Of a DNA stretch of 64,000 bases, positions 25,527 to 49,400 are shown one piece after another (position 1 is the stretch's first letter; each line of letters begins with the position of its first letter). The translations under genes were made by a program, and so were the position numbers. Below the pieces are notes generated by a model. It was not told where the DNA came from. It was given only the letters and a program-made list of their open reading frames with translations, and did no database searches. The DNA is from Ciona savignyi. Lineage: Eukaryota > Chordata > Ascidiacea > Phlebobranchia > Cionidae. The stretch lies in NCBI GenBank assembly GCA_000149265.1, contig CH003028.1, positions 818,446 through 882,445 of the forward strand, given 5' to 3'.

Positions 25527-27035
25527 AACGACAGAAATGTCTTAATTTACAGAAATGAACCCGTTCTTTTTTCTGTCATCGATTTGAACGACAGAAATGT
25601 CCTAATTTACAGAAATGGACCCGTTGCTTCTTCTGTCGCCGTTTTCAAAGACAGAAATGTTCTAATTTACAGAAATGGGCCCGATTCATTTTCTGTCACC
25701 GTTTTCAACGACAGAAATTCCCTAATTTACAGAAATAACCCCATTCCAATTTCTGTCACCGTTTTTAACGACAGAAATGTTCTAATTTACGTAAATGGAC
25801 CCGTTCCCTTTTCTGTCACCGTTTTTAACGACAGAAATGTTCTAATTTACAGAAATGAACCCGTTCTTTTTTCTGTCGTCGTTTTCAACGACAGAAATTT
25901 TCTAATTTACATCAATGGACCCGTTCCCTTTTCTGTCACCGTTTTTAACGACAGAAATGTTCTAATTTACAGAAATAAACCCGTTCTTTTTTCTGTCGTC
26001 GTTTTCAACGACAGAAATGTCCTAATTTACAGAAATGAACCGGTTCCATTTTCTGTCACCGTTTTTAACGACAGATGTGTCCTAATTTACAGAAATTAAC
26101 CCGTTCCATTTTCTGTCACCGTTTTTAACGACAGAAATGTTCTAATTTACAGAAATGAACCCGTTCCCTTTTCTGTCACCGTTTTCAACGACAGAAATGT
26201 TCTAATTTACATAAATGGACCCGTTCCCTTTTCTGTCACCGTTTTTAACGACAGAAATGTTCTTATTTACAGAAATGAACCCGTTCTTTTTTCTGTCGTC
26301 GTTTTCAACGACAGAAATGTCCTAATTTACAGAAATGAACCGGTTCCATTTTCTGTCACCGTTTTTAACGATAGAAATGTTCTAATTTACGTAAATGGAC
26401 CCGTTCCCTTTTCTGTCACCGTTTTTAACGACAGAAATGTCCTAATTTACAGAAATGAACCCGTTCCATTTTCTGTCACCGTTTTTAACGACAGAAATGT
26501 TCTAATTTACAGAAATGAACCCGTTCCCTTTTCTGTCACCGTTTTCAACGACAGAAATGTTCTAATTTACATAAATGGACCCGTTCCCTTTTCTGTCACC
26601 GTTTTTAACGATAGAAATGTTCTAATTTACGTAAATGGACCCGTTCCCTTTTCTGTCACCGTTTTTAACGACAGAAATGTTCTAATTTACAGAAATGAAC
26701 CCGTTCTTTTTTCTGTCGTCGTTTTCAACGACAGAAATGTTCTAATTTACATAAATGGACCCGTTCCCTTTTCTGTCACCGTTTTTAACTACAGAAATGT
26801 TCTAATTTACAGAAATGAACCCGTTCTTTTTTCTGTCGTCGTTTTCAACGACAGAAATGTCCTAATTTACAGAAATGAACCGGTTCCATTTTCTGTCACC
26901 GTTTTTAACGACAGATGTGTCCTAATTTACAGAAATTAACCCGTTCCATTTTCTGTCACCGTTTTTAACGACAGAAATGTGCTAATTTACAGAAATGCAC
27001 CCAATCCCTATTCTGTCACCGTTTTCAACGACAGA
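25527..27035 (+). repeat. Left arm: 60-bp tandem repeat, about 25 units
   Basis: Units share the blocks acgacagaaatgt, taatttacagaaatg, acccgttc and ttctgtcaccgttttt. The period is almost exactly 60, so the array lines up with the sequence lines. Higher-order blocks of several units recur within the arm, showing amplification by blocks. Because 60 is a multiple of three, one frame stays open over many units (DRNVLIYRN motif); this is probably a by-product. Confidence 0.95.
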
Positions 27036-27290
27036 AATATTCAAATAAAGCAATAGCGCATTACATACTATCACTTAAGGTACAATATTCGCTGTGTTAA
27101 CCCGCATTGCTTAGCCGCTCTTGGAAAAAAATTAAGCTTTTGTTCGCAAAAGCCAGAAGCAGTTTACGCATCATTGTTTGTCACCATGCTATCTAGAGGC
27201 CAGGGGGAGTTGAATCGAATTTGTTCATAATGACTATAGATAATATTTAAACGCCACATTCATTTAAAGAAATAGGCTATAAAGTTTTAT

Positions 27291-27592
27291 TAGGATAGGA
27301 TAGGATAGGATATTCATGTTTATCCCCGTGAATGGGAAAACCCCAGGGGTTATCACACGGGCAATCGTCAGATCACCTCGCGCCCATCGTCGGGTTACCG
27401 GAGCTATTGCAGTGTGTTGTATATGATAGACACGTTCCTTCAATTTGGTAGAACCCATTAATCCGCTGGGTTCAGGCAATGTCCGTAAAGTGCCTTGCCC
27501 AAGGACACAACCGACTAGCTAGCGACCAGTTTCGCACCTGCAACCTTTCGATTGAAAGGCGACGCACTTAACCGCTAGACCATCGGGCCGGA
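27291..27592 (-). mobile_element. SINE family A, copy 4, nested in the foldback element
   Basis: Full-length on the minus strand: the tail is aggataggataggatagg at the left, the body matches copies 1 and 2, and the head reads ccggcccgatggtctagcgg at the right. It lies in the centre of the foldback transposon and is one of the least diverged copies, so it is probably a later insertion. Confidence 0.88.
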
Positions 27593-27661
27593 TTTCAGGC
27601 CATTAATCCAATGAATTCAGTCGACATCCGCCAAGTGCTTTGCAGAGGAAGATATTTGTCA

Positions 27662-28460
27662 AGATTTTTTGTAAATTAGAACAATTTCGTCGTTGAAAAC
27701 GGTGAAAGAAAAATAAACGGGTTCATTTCTGTAAAATAGAACATTTCTGTCGTTAAAAACGGTGAAAGAATAGGAACGGTTTCATTTCTGTAAATTATGA
27801 CATTTCTGTCGTTAAAAACGGTGACAGAAAATGGAACGGGTTCATTTCTGTAAGTTAGAACATTTCTGTCGTTAAAAACCGTGACAGAATAGGGAACGGT
27901 TTCATTTCTGTAAATTAGGACATTTCGTCGTTAAAAACGATGACAGAAAATGTAACGGGTTCATTTCTGTAAATTAGAACATTTCTGTCTATAAAAACGG
28001 CGAGTGAAGAGGGAACGGGTCCATTTCTGTAAATTAAGACATTTCTGTCGTTGAAAACGGCGACAGAAAAGGAAACGGGTCCATTTCTGTAAATTAGGAC
28101 ATTTCTGTCGTTGAAAACGACGACAGAAAAAAGAACGGGTTCATTTCTGTAAATTAGAACATTTCTGTCGTTAAAAACGGTGACAGAAATTGGAATGGGG
28201 TTATTTCTGTAAATTAGGGAATTTCTGTCGTTGAAAACGGTGACAGAAAATGAATCGGGCCCATTTCTGTAAATTAGAACATTTCTGTCTTTGAAAACGG
28301 CGACAGAAGAAGCAACGGGTCCATTTCTGTAAATTAGGACATTTCTGTCGTTCAAATCGATGACAGAAAAAAGAACGGGTTCATTTCTGTAAATTAAGAC
28401 ATTTCTGTCGTTTAAAACGGTGACAGAAAAAAGAATCGGTTAATTTCCGTAAATTTGGGA
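27662..28460 (-). repeat. Right arm: same 60-bp repeat in inverse orientation, about 13 units
   Basis: The reverse complement of the left-arm unit (gacatttctgtcgtt, aaaacggtgacagaaa). The outermost units next to the terminal region match the outermost left-arm units best; inner units differ more and several carry small deletions. The arm is about half as long as the left one. Confidence 0.93.
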
Positions 28461-28664
28461 CATTTCCGTCGGTTATAATTCAACCCGGTACAGGTTTGCA
28501 TGTATTTCCGTATTTCTGTTTTCCGTATTTCTCTTCTGTATTTCTGTAAATTAGAAATGGATTTTTTCTGTAATTCTGTATTTCTGTAATTTCTGTAAAT
28601 TAGTATCAAATTTCTGTCATTTCTGTAATTCTGTTTTCTGTAAATTAGTTGTGCCCAATAAACT

Positions 28665-29663
28665 CCCCCTGCAATCTAAAGCCTGTAGGACTATAGGGCC
28701 TACCAACAAATTGTTCAATTGTAAATGAGGCACGGTTGTGATACGAACGAACTCTTACAGGTTCAATCAAGCCGGAGGCATTAACCAGACACGTGTATAT
28801 TCCAGTGAAATACATGGCAAATCTGTCGCAGCCAATCTTGGCGAGGTATTTTGATACTTATTTTTTAACTTTAAAAATGCCAAGCGAATTTTAAAGGGGT
28901 CGCAATAGTACACGAATAAAAATAAAAGTTATCAAGATAAACGTTAATTATAAAACTGACAGAAATGGCCGAATTGGAAAAGGCAACGAAACAGAACACC
29001 ACAGTTTAGTTTAGGGTTTATAGCTAATTTAAAAGAAAACGTTAAAGTTCTGACGTTGCAATATTTCATTAGTTTCGTGCTCATATTGAATACGAAATGA
29101 TTCGTCATGGGCACTTTCAGAGGGGAACTTCGAACAAAAGAAAAAAACGTTTTAATGCAAATCACTTTCTCACGATTAACGTTTAAAAATACAAACAATT
29201 TCGTTCTAAAAATAAACCCTGCAACATTTTCGCTGAAATGCGGTACACTATGAATTAACAAGCTAGATTAGGCAGTATTAATAACAGAGAAATACCGATA
29301 ACAATAAACATACATAAGTCAAACAAGAGACGTATTTGATCAATGAAGAAGACGTTAATGACGTATTCCAATTTACATGTTTACACTTCAAGGCCGACTC
29401 GGTTAAAAACCTTTTGTGAAAAATACTACAAGTGATCCCATGAAATATCATGAACGCTGGTTTCAGTTTTTGTATTTGCAATAAAAATAAACGAACTGAA
29501 ACAAATTGGTTGTTACATACCGGAAGTTTATAAAGTATATGCCCAAGTTCGCCGGTATAGATTTACCACCCAGGATTTATTGATATATCCATCCCGATAA
29601 CTCTTCATCATTTTACTTTTAACAAATCTCAAAAACCTGAAGCCAAGTAGTACAATGGCCAAG
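28665..29663. other. Downstream of RECQL, no gene seen
   Basis: Between the foldback element and the RECQL 3' end I find no exon with usable splice sites or a recognisable product; frames here are short and AT-rich. Confidence 0.4.
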
Positions 29664-29669
29664 TTTATT
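29664..29669 (-). promoter_or_regulatory. Probable poly(A) signal of RECQL
   Basis: AATAAA on the minus strand, 20 bases after the RECQL stop codon. It would give a very short 3' UTR, as also seen for RFC5 here. Confidence 0.5.
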
Positions 29670-29689
29670 GTACTAAAACCTTGAAAATT

Positions 29690-40940
<11,251 letters not shown>

Positions 40941-41359
40941 CGGGCAACACTTAACAACTGTCAACTTGGTTGTAGGTACTGTACATTATTTGTTACAACT
41001 GGGGAAACTCCCTTGGTGAATTCCCTTGCCATAAAAATAGCATAAATATAAACATGTATATTTTTTAAAGTAAACGCTTGTCTGTTCATTTACCTATTTT
41101 ATATAAAACAGGAATAGTGACGATACTGACGAACTAGTCCATCAGAGATTCAAAATCAATCCTAAAAAAATCCCTAAATGCATTTTTTAAAGTTGTTTTT
41201 TAGCAAGGCTATTTCACAAGAAGTGAAAAAATCATACAATATAGCGTTGGATAATGATAGAATTTCTAACACTTAGATTTATGCGCGATATAACTGCCTA
41301 TAACTGTGTATAAATCATTCAATATGGCATTCCCTAACTGCCCTACTTTTGTGGTAATG

Positions 41360-41636
41360 CGGATAGGATAGAATACTTATGTTTATTCCTGGGTATGGAA
41401 AAATTAAAATAGGCCCACGGCGTTATCACACCGGCAATCGTCGTCCAATCACAGTTAGCGGATCGTTTCGATTCACCAATTTTGTAACTTGGTGTACTAA
41501 TGCATATACGTCAATCATAATACTTTAAATCCATTTATTTTAACTCCTTTCACGAATCATCGCTTACCCAAGACGACTAGCAAATGGATGATCTTGAACC
41601 CATAACCCTACAGTTGCAACACACTGAACCATGCAT
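41360..41636 (-). mobile_element. SINE family A, strongly diverged copy
   Basis: Minus-strand tail ggataggatagaa and the blocks tatgtttattcctgggtatg, cggcaatcgtc and cgcttacccaagacgactag are still recognisable against the other copies; the head is mostly lost. Confidence 0.6.
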
Positions 41637-42178
41637 ACAACGAATACTTATCAATCTAGCATATTAAATCTAGTTCTTCTCAATCCATGTAACATTAACT
41701 GTTTATTTGCAGTAACGTTGAAATGGTATCTTAAAACGAAAAAATGGGGAAAAACTACGTAAGTGCGAGTAAAATAGCCCGAAATTGAAAGATACAAATG
41801 GATGGTATAGTTATTTATGTGAATACCATACACACATTAAATTACCGAAGTCAATTTTGTTGACAATAACAGTTTGTTTTAGCGTTAATGGAACATAATT
41901 ACTTTTACTTTAATGACCAATTGTTTTGTTGAATTGGACGGAAACGATGTCTACAAATTGTGATCTGGCCGAGAATTGGTTACAAAACAAAACTTTTCAG
42001 GATTAAATATTTTAAAAGCGCAAGATAAAGAAGTAATAACTGTTCGAAACAAAAACACCATTTCGTTACATTCTTAAAGTACAGGGAAAAATGGCAAAAT
42101 TTCTGCCTCTTTACAAGAAAATATGGCAAACTGTTTTTATTAAACCGGTAATGACACTTATGTAGAACTATATTATAC

Positions 42179-42248
42179 ATGCATGTTAAAGTTTGGTCAG
42201 CACCATGCCTAAGTAAAAAGGCAAGTCCATTTTCACAGTCCGATAAAT
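42179..42248 (-). CDS. Orphan exon candidate, product unknown
   Basis: A 70-base minus-strand stretch with a good pyrimidine tract and acceptor (tagtgcag) and a donor gtataat; it reads LSDCENGLAFLLRHGADQTL TC in one frame (entry phase 1, exit phase 2). The text resembles an ankyrin-type helix pair only loosely. No partner exon was found upstream or downstream, so it may be chance. Confidence 0.2.
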
Positions 42249-43407
42249 CTGCACTATGACATAATGGGAATAATGATAACAATGCTTAATTATGACGTTT
42301 CATAAAAACAACGGGATTTTACAAATACAGCAAACGTATAAATTAGCGAGTGATTGAGTTTGTTATAGAAGTGTTAACCTTCCGGTACATTCATATCGAC
42401 CAGGGCTTCAAAAAATTAACAAAAAACATTGCACTTAAGCCACAATAGAACGATTGCACTACAGAACAGAAGTTGTAATACAATAAAAACACGTAAACCA
42501 ATTTGTTCTGCAAAAAAGAATATCTGTAACGAACGGTTTATCCACATTTATCATAGAAAACGTGGCATCGCTACAACATGGCACTTATATTCACCATTGA
42601 ATTAAAGACACTCAGTTTCAAAACTAGCTGTTAATTTCAAAAAAACTTGACACGGAAATACAAATATTACAATATTACTAGTGCTACCGGCTTAGTGCAA
42701 GGATTGCAGTAATTAAGTTATATCAAGAACTAATGTACGCCATTGATGAAAATTCCCTTATTTTTCCAAAGGATGATGAGAGCAGAGTAATATATTGTTA
42801 GTTGGGGCGGTTTTACGACAGCAGAGACCAGAAACATAACAGTAGGGAACAGGAAGATAGGCCATAACAGAACTATTACCTCATAATCAGGATATATCAT
42901 GGATTCAGTAGAGATGTCAGTACAATGTTGAAAATAATAAATACAAGATTTCTACAGCAATTCATGTAATGCCAAGCCAACAAATAATACATTCGGTTTA
43001 AAAAGATGGATATTATTCAAATGAAAAAGGAAATGTAAGTTGACAGACTTAAAACCAATGGGTTATTTATCACATACCACTGCCGCAGTGGCAAAAAAAT
43101 TCTTTGAATTTTGCGAAGATAATGACGTAAATAACATGGGTGGTAATGAATATGGTTATCATTACAAGTTGTTATTGTTATATTGTTCACACCACTCTTT
43201 GTTGTAACATCTTTTTCATATTCTGATAGCAATGGGAAATACAACTCGTGTGGAATTAAATTCCTGCTGGAGTCTTGGGTTGTTGTAGTTTTTTCTTTGC
43301 AAGTTTTGATCAAACACACTCAGTTTAAGTGTGGAGATAATTAGATTTCTATAGGTCACGACAATGGACATAAAGTTTCCTTGCCCATGTCGTGTAATAA
43401 ACACTTT

Positions 43408-46400
43408 TTACGAATCAGTTCTCTCAAACGACAATTGTCGTTTCACGTCCGACGAGAGTGGATCGGAACTATCGGTCGGAATCTCCACTGGAGGCAGTGG
43501 TAAGTCATCAAGTTTGGAATTCATGATTTCCATGTTTGCGGCCTGCTTGCTTGTTGCTGATTGGTCGAGATTTAACGAACCCCGTAGAACATCTCGGACC
43601 TGGGAGAGTTTAACATTTCTGTCTCTTCGAAAGCAACACATTTAATGAAATCAAAAACGGTAAACAACACTCATCAAATTGCAACATCATCTATTTACAA
43701 AAAATTAAAAGATGGCAAAATGATAGTCAATAAAACTTATCTTTAATCCAATTAATTAATTGGTGTGGGTATAGCACATGACAAACCTAACAAAAAACAA
43801 CTATATTAATCTTCCTTTCACTTATGGTAAGTTGTAAAGTTTTTTTATGTTGGGTATTTTAACATTTTCATTTTACTCTTTGAATTCCAAGTCTATCGCT
43901 TTGATGTTTAATTGTAACAATTTTATTTTTTCCAACAGAAAAAAGAAACAACCACAAAAATGCACCTGTTTCAAACTCGCTAGCGCTAGAAAGATTTCCT
44001 CATTTTTCTTGGTCAGTTTTGTGACATCACAATCCCCATTGACTGCAGCCTCAGGTTCGGTGTCGTCCGTGTGAGTGTCCACCAGGTGGTGTTGTAACAA
44101 ACGAATGTTGGCGTCGATCTTATCAGCGCAGAATTGACATTTCAGTTGCAAGTTGTTGTGGAGTTCGAACAATGAGTCTTGCTCCTTGGGAATTGAGTTG
44201 GGAAGTCTGGTTAGTTCATACAATAGTGGATAACAGTCAGCGGCTCAGTGCTGTAATCAGGTCAATATTCACTAAAAACTCACAAGTCAAGTCAAGTCGT
44301 TCGAAATTTAAACCAATTCAGGTTAAGTAAAATTTAAATCAAGTCAATGTGACCAAGTTACAATTTAAGATATGTCAAGTCATTTAAAATTTAAATCAAG
44401 TCACAAGTCAAGTCACATCAATTCATTTAAAATTTAAAATAATTTAAGTCCTAAGACTTTCGTAAATCAGGTGAGCCTCTTAGAAATTAAATTTAAATAA
44501 AGTATTTCATCAGTTTATTGTAGTTTGTAATGACTAATTATAAATGAAACTCCCTCAGTTAAACAGTACTAAAATGTAGGCTAGCAATAAGCTATTACAA
44601 GTCAGCCCAATTTATTATGGCATTTGATTATACTATAATGGTCCAACTACCGGATTAAACATAAATATCTTGTTCTATCCCACTTTAAGGAGAACATAGT
44701 GATATCCACAGTCAATTTATAAATGTAGGCTTCATGACTTGGTCAACACAATGTGCGACCATAGATATAAACCCATTATTATTACATTAAAATGCATGTT
44801 GTTTTAAAAGGTCACACAACAGGTAAGGTGCATGGTGCAATAAACCGCACAAACATGCATCTTGTCTCCAGCAACCAATAACTATTTTGGTATGTTGATT
44901 AATTTTGAATCTCATGAAAGGTCCACTTACTTGAACTGCAGAGGCTTGTTCAACCGAAGATGTCCGAGACCTTGGCCGATCCATTGGTGTGCTGAATTCT
45001 GGTGTGGGGAAAAAGTTATTTTACTAAGATGGGTACCTCACCTTGTTTGATTTGTGAATCAAAATATGAAAGAGGCGTTATTGCAATCGTCAGATTATAT
45101 CTTGAGTACGTAAGGGAGAATTCTCACATGGGTAATCAGATTACCTTACACCCATAGTTGGGTTAATTTGATGATATTTTAGTGCCTATCTCCTGATATT
45201 CCATTAGGTTATAGAAATGTTCATAAATGTCTTTACCAAAAAGAAAGACAAAAAAACATGAGTTTAATAGAAACAAACATCCCACCTTTGTAAACTGGCT
45301 TCTTGGTTTGTTTTGGCGTCGTGGAAACTGCTCTTTTAAAGTCGCTGATCAATTTAAACAAATATTAAGATAACAGGAATATCCGGGTAGCAATAGGTTT
45401 GAAAAATATCGGCATCCATTAAGCCATATTGTTTAATATATATGAACGAACATGATGATAAAAGTCATATAAATCTCCACTAATTATGGCCTAACTTAAA
45501 CCACTTAACACTATAACACACTTTAGAAAAAAAATAAATTAGGAATATCAACTTTTATCCCATACAATTAAATTCTAAGTGGTATAATAAGACAGTGAAG
45601 ACTTTGTTAAAACACTTATATTAATGCTTAATTCCCCAAATGTAAATACTCACTTTCCCAGATTTGAGAGTAAGTTTTCAAACTTGATGTTCGAAAAAAT
45701 CCCGTTTGTACTTTTGCTCTTTTTGACAGGTTCTTTGCTCTGTGATTGGCTGGTTGGTGGGGGGTGTGGTTTGAATCGGTTGAATGAAGGACGTCTATTG
45801 TTCTATTATGATGTAACAATAAAAAGGGGTTAATTTCTGTATAACCATGCAGTGAAATAATTCTTATAGAATAAATAGGATTGTAATAAGAAAGTGGATA
45901 TAGCCCTGGTTCCAAGTACGTGATAACCGCTTAATAAAAAAATAAAAAAGCGAGAGAGAGTAAGAGAGCAGAAGAGAAAAAAACAAGAGAAGAGCTAATT
46001 ACATAATTAAAACAAAACCCCCAACAAAACACAAAATCTAATCACACCCAAATATAAAAAACCACCCCACTGAAACACAAAAACTTAACATCTAAAAACA
46101 CACACGCGTAACCCACCAAAACATAAAAGTTTACCCCACTGACATTAATGCAAAATGCATACCTGAGGGTCGCGGTAGTAAATAGCAAGATTCACAATGG
46201 TGAATATATCTTCAATGGCTGGATACTTCATCAGCAACCTCATGCAAGTGCAGTAATCTGCTGTTAGCACTGGATGGAATGAAATGGTCAAAGTTAAACT
46301 AGGGAATATCAACGAAATCTGTGAACAGCTATTACTACCAGAGGCAGCACCACAACCCTTTAATAACTTCTATCCACTGATGTAAATACTGTTTAAATAG

Positions 46401-49400
46401 AGTAAGTTGGACAGTACTAATCAGGACAAGGGTTGGCAATTCCATGTTAAAGATTTTCAAATAGAAAATGATTCGGAATTATTTTTTGATTCTAGCAATT
46501 TGAAATTAAGTGAAAAGTGGTTATGATTAATTTATTTATTTTATTAAACATACATGCAATTCTATTTTTCTTTATCAAATTAGTTTAATAAATGATTTTA
46601 GTGTTTTAAAAAGTCTATTCAGAGCGGTCCAAATCTATATTCGAAATTGTTGGATAATTATAGAAACCAAACTGATTTGGGTAAGGACATCTGTGAGCAG
46701 AGTAAACAGAAATCGTTAAAATGAAACAACGCCACCCACGGTGATCTCGGATGTGCACCATCATCGCCACGAAGATATAATCCACGAGGTCGAGAGCGGC
46801 GCTGTCGGCGAACATGGCGTCCCAGAGCACGAGGAGGTCCTGCAGGTCGAACTCGCGCCCGAACAACAATCGAACCCAACGTCTGCAAAAACGAAACGTC
46901 AACCGAATGAGACATGTCTACACAACTCGGAAAATAACAAGTTACGACAGCGATAGCAGGAAAAATACGGCAGCGATAGCAGGAAAAATCCAGATTATAA
47001 TTACACACAACCAATTAAACCTCAATGCATCCATACTCACAGTCTCAACTCAGAAACCAACAAGTTTACAAATACGGTAGCGATAGCGGGAAAAATCCAG
47101 ATTATAAAAACGACTTCACATTGATTCGATTAAACCTGAATCCATCCATACTTACAGTCCATACACTTGTGGTATGATCTCAAGTCGGCTGATGTGGCAG
47201 TACAGCTCACGATCGTAGTGTTGCAACAGCTCGTTGTGGATTCGGTTTAATTTGTTTGTTATTTCTAACGGCGGGGGTGAGTAGTTATCCTGCAGGGTAA
47301 GGGGTAGTAAACATTACCATTTTAATCGTAGCTGATGAGGATGGTTAATAGAAGTGTGAGATTTTAATATTAAGAGAGCATTGTAAGAACCACTATATAT
47401 AATGTACCCTTAAATCTTGTCCGACAGATTAGTCTAGTGGTTTAGTGCGTCGCCTTTCAGCCGAAGGATGGCAGATACGAAACCGGTCGCAAGTTATAGT
47501 TAGTTGTGTCCTTGGGCAAGGCACCTAATGGACATTGCCTGAACCCAGCGGATTCATGGGTTCTACTAAATTGAAGGATTGTGTAAAAAATACATAACAC
47601 ACTGCAATAGCTCCGGTAACTCGACGGTGGGCGTGATGTGATCTGACGATTGCCCGTGTGTTAACCCACTTGGTTTTCCCATTCACGGGGATAAACATGA
47701 ATATCCTATATCCTATGGGCTATCCTATATCCAAAATTTGCTAAATATGTGCTGTGGGATAAAGGACATCTCGCTTTATACCCCTGTAACTGTTAAAGAA
47801 GGAAGATGGGTTTGGTATGGGTTTAAAGGGAAGATGTGTAGCAGTGTAGGGAAATAATTAAATTTCAATCTTGTTGTATAATGTAAACTTTAACTAAATA
47901 AACATTTCGGGTAAATATGACCTGGGTGCTTGTCCTGATGAATAAAGGGTCGCAAATATCTCACTTATACTTGCAATTAATGGCTATTTGGGGCAATAAA
48001 CATAGGGGTGTGTGTGATTTGGATATAGAGTGGACATGCGTAGTGGTGCAAGAAAACAATAAAATTGTGAGCATGTTGTATAATGTATATTTGCAGGACC
48101 AAAATTGTAGTCAAACAAGTGCAGCGGGAAATTGTGGAAAAACTGTACTTGTCATATTGAGGCTTATGAATATAATACGATTTTTGTAATCACAAAATTT
48201 TATGTTATTTCTGCTATCACAAACTATAACAGGTGTAACAGTTACTAAATCAATATTTGAAATTTTAAAATATCTCATTATGTAAAATGACCATTGTAAT
48301 TTAGCATTTTTACTTCGGAATTTATGTTAAGATTAGGAATACACAATTCATGGAATAACTTGATTTTGGTTAAAAAACAACAATTTAATTGAATAAACAT
48401 GGATTTTGCATAAATTTCAGCTATCCTGCGTAAAGTTTAAAATATCAGAGAAGATAGCAAGATATTAATGCAGTGAAATGTATGCAAAATGCATATTTAT
48501 TCAATTATATCGATTTTGTTGTTTTTAATCTAATTAAGTTGTTTCAAAAATGATGTGTTCTTAATTTCCAACAAAAAAATAAAAGATAAAAAAAATCTCA
48601 TTTATTTTGTTTTTTTTAATCAAAATTTGTGCGATAATGATCAATTCCACCTATTTCACCTCGGATGGTTGGAATGGGACGGTCGGAATCGGGTCATTGT
48701 TGCTAGCACCCTCTGGTGTCTCATCGACTTCCACCTCGTTAACGGAATACCACGAGTTTGTTGCCGCCATTAGGTGGCAGAACATTGTGCTGGGAAGAGG
48801 TTTAGCAACCATGAAAATGTGGTGAAATGATTTTTATGATCATTTTGTTGGAAGTGACCAGCAAGATGTCCCGTTTTTTGTGAAATGGCCGTAAGTCAAA
48901 GGTAGTTGGACTTGTACGGTCGTGTGGCCGAATGGTTAACGCGACTGATATATATACCGACTCTTATACAAAAACGGTTCTGGTGACGACCCATCATGGG
49001 TTCGAAACTTAGCTCGGTTAAAAAAAAACCATAGGAAGTGTGGTCGAATGGGTAATACGACCAATACTACATACCAACTATGGAAACTACCACCAACCAC
49101 ATACAAACTATGGATTCTGTACCAACTATCGAAAAACTGTATTAGGGACAAGTCAATCATTTTTTAGATCTTTGGCCCTTAATCTATAAGTGGATACTAT
49201 GAAGATAAAAAGAAAAAAATCTGCATCTATCTGTATATAACATGCTCAAGGTTGGCTTCCTTTATTGTGGTGTTAAAAATCCCCAATTGATTTTAGTCGA
49301 TTTTGTTGAAACATAATGGAATTCGGGTAATAATCCAGTACAACGACAAGCTAATTATCCAGCAACTTTAAGAACTTTGGCTTAATAGTGCTAAATCTAA

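Larger units (their letters stand above)
25283..28656. mobile_element. Foldback transposon, 3.37 kb, 8-bp target-site duplication
   Basis: The ends are inverted copies beginning gggcacaactaatttacag, and they are flanked on both sides by the identical 8-bp direct repeat aataaact (25275..25282 and 28657..28664). The ends match over at least 70 bases and then continue as inverted arms of 60-bp tandem repeats: about 25 units on the left (25527..27035) and about 13 on the right (27662..28460). The centre (27036..27661) has no transposase and contains a SINE. An 8-bp duplication is typical of hAT-like or P-like elements; the arm structure recalls Foldback/Galileo elements of Drosophila. Class assignment is inference. 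Confidence 0.92.
40941..43407. other. Intergenic region between TBC1D5 and RECQL
   Basis: It should contain the RECQL promoter and 5' UTR and the TBC1D5 3' UTR. It holds one worn SINE (41360..41636) and one orphan exon-like stretch (42179..42248). Nothing else is supportable. Confidence 0.4.

Noticed and set aside
25584..26099. 171-codon open frame in the left arm of the foldback element
   Set aside because: It is pure 60-bp repeat, mirrored in the other arm, with no splice or promoter context; the open frame follows from the repeat length.
48914..49025. Functional tRNA-Ser or tRNA-Leu gene
   Set aside because: Good box B but no pairable acceptor or anticodon stem, and an inverse copy elsewhere shows it is a repeat.
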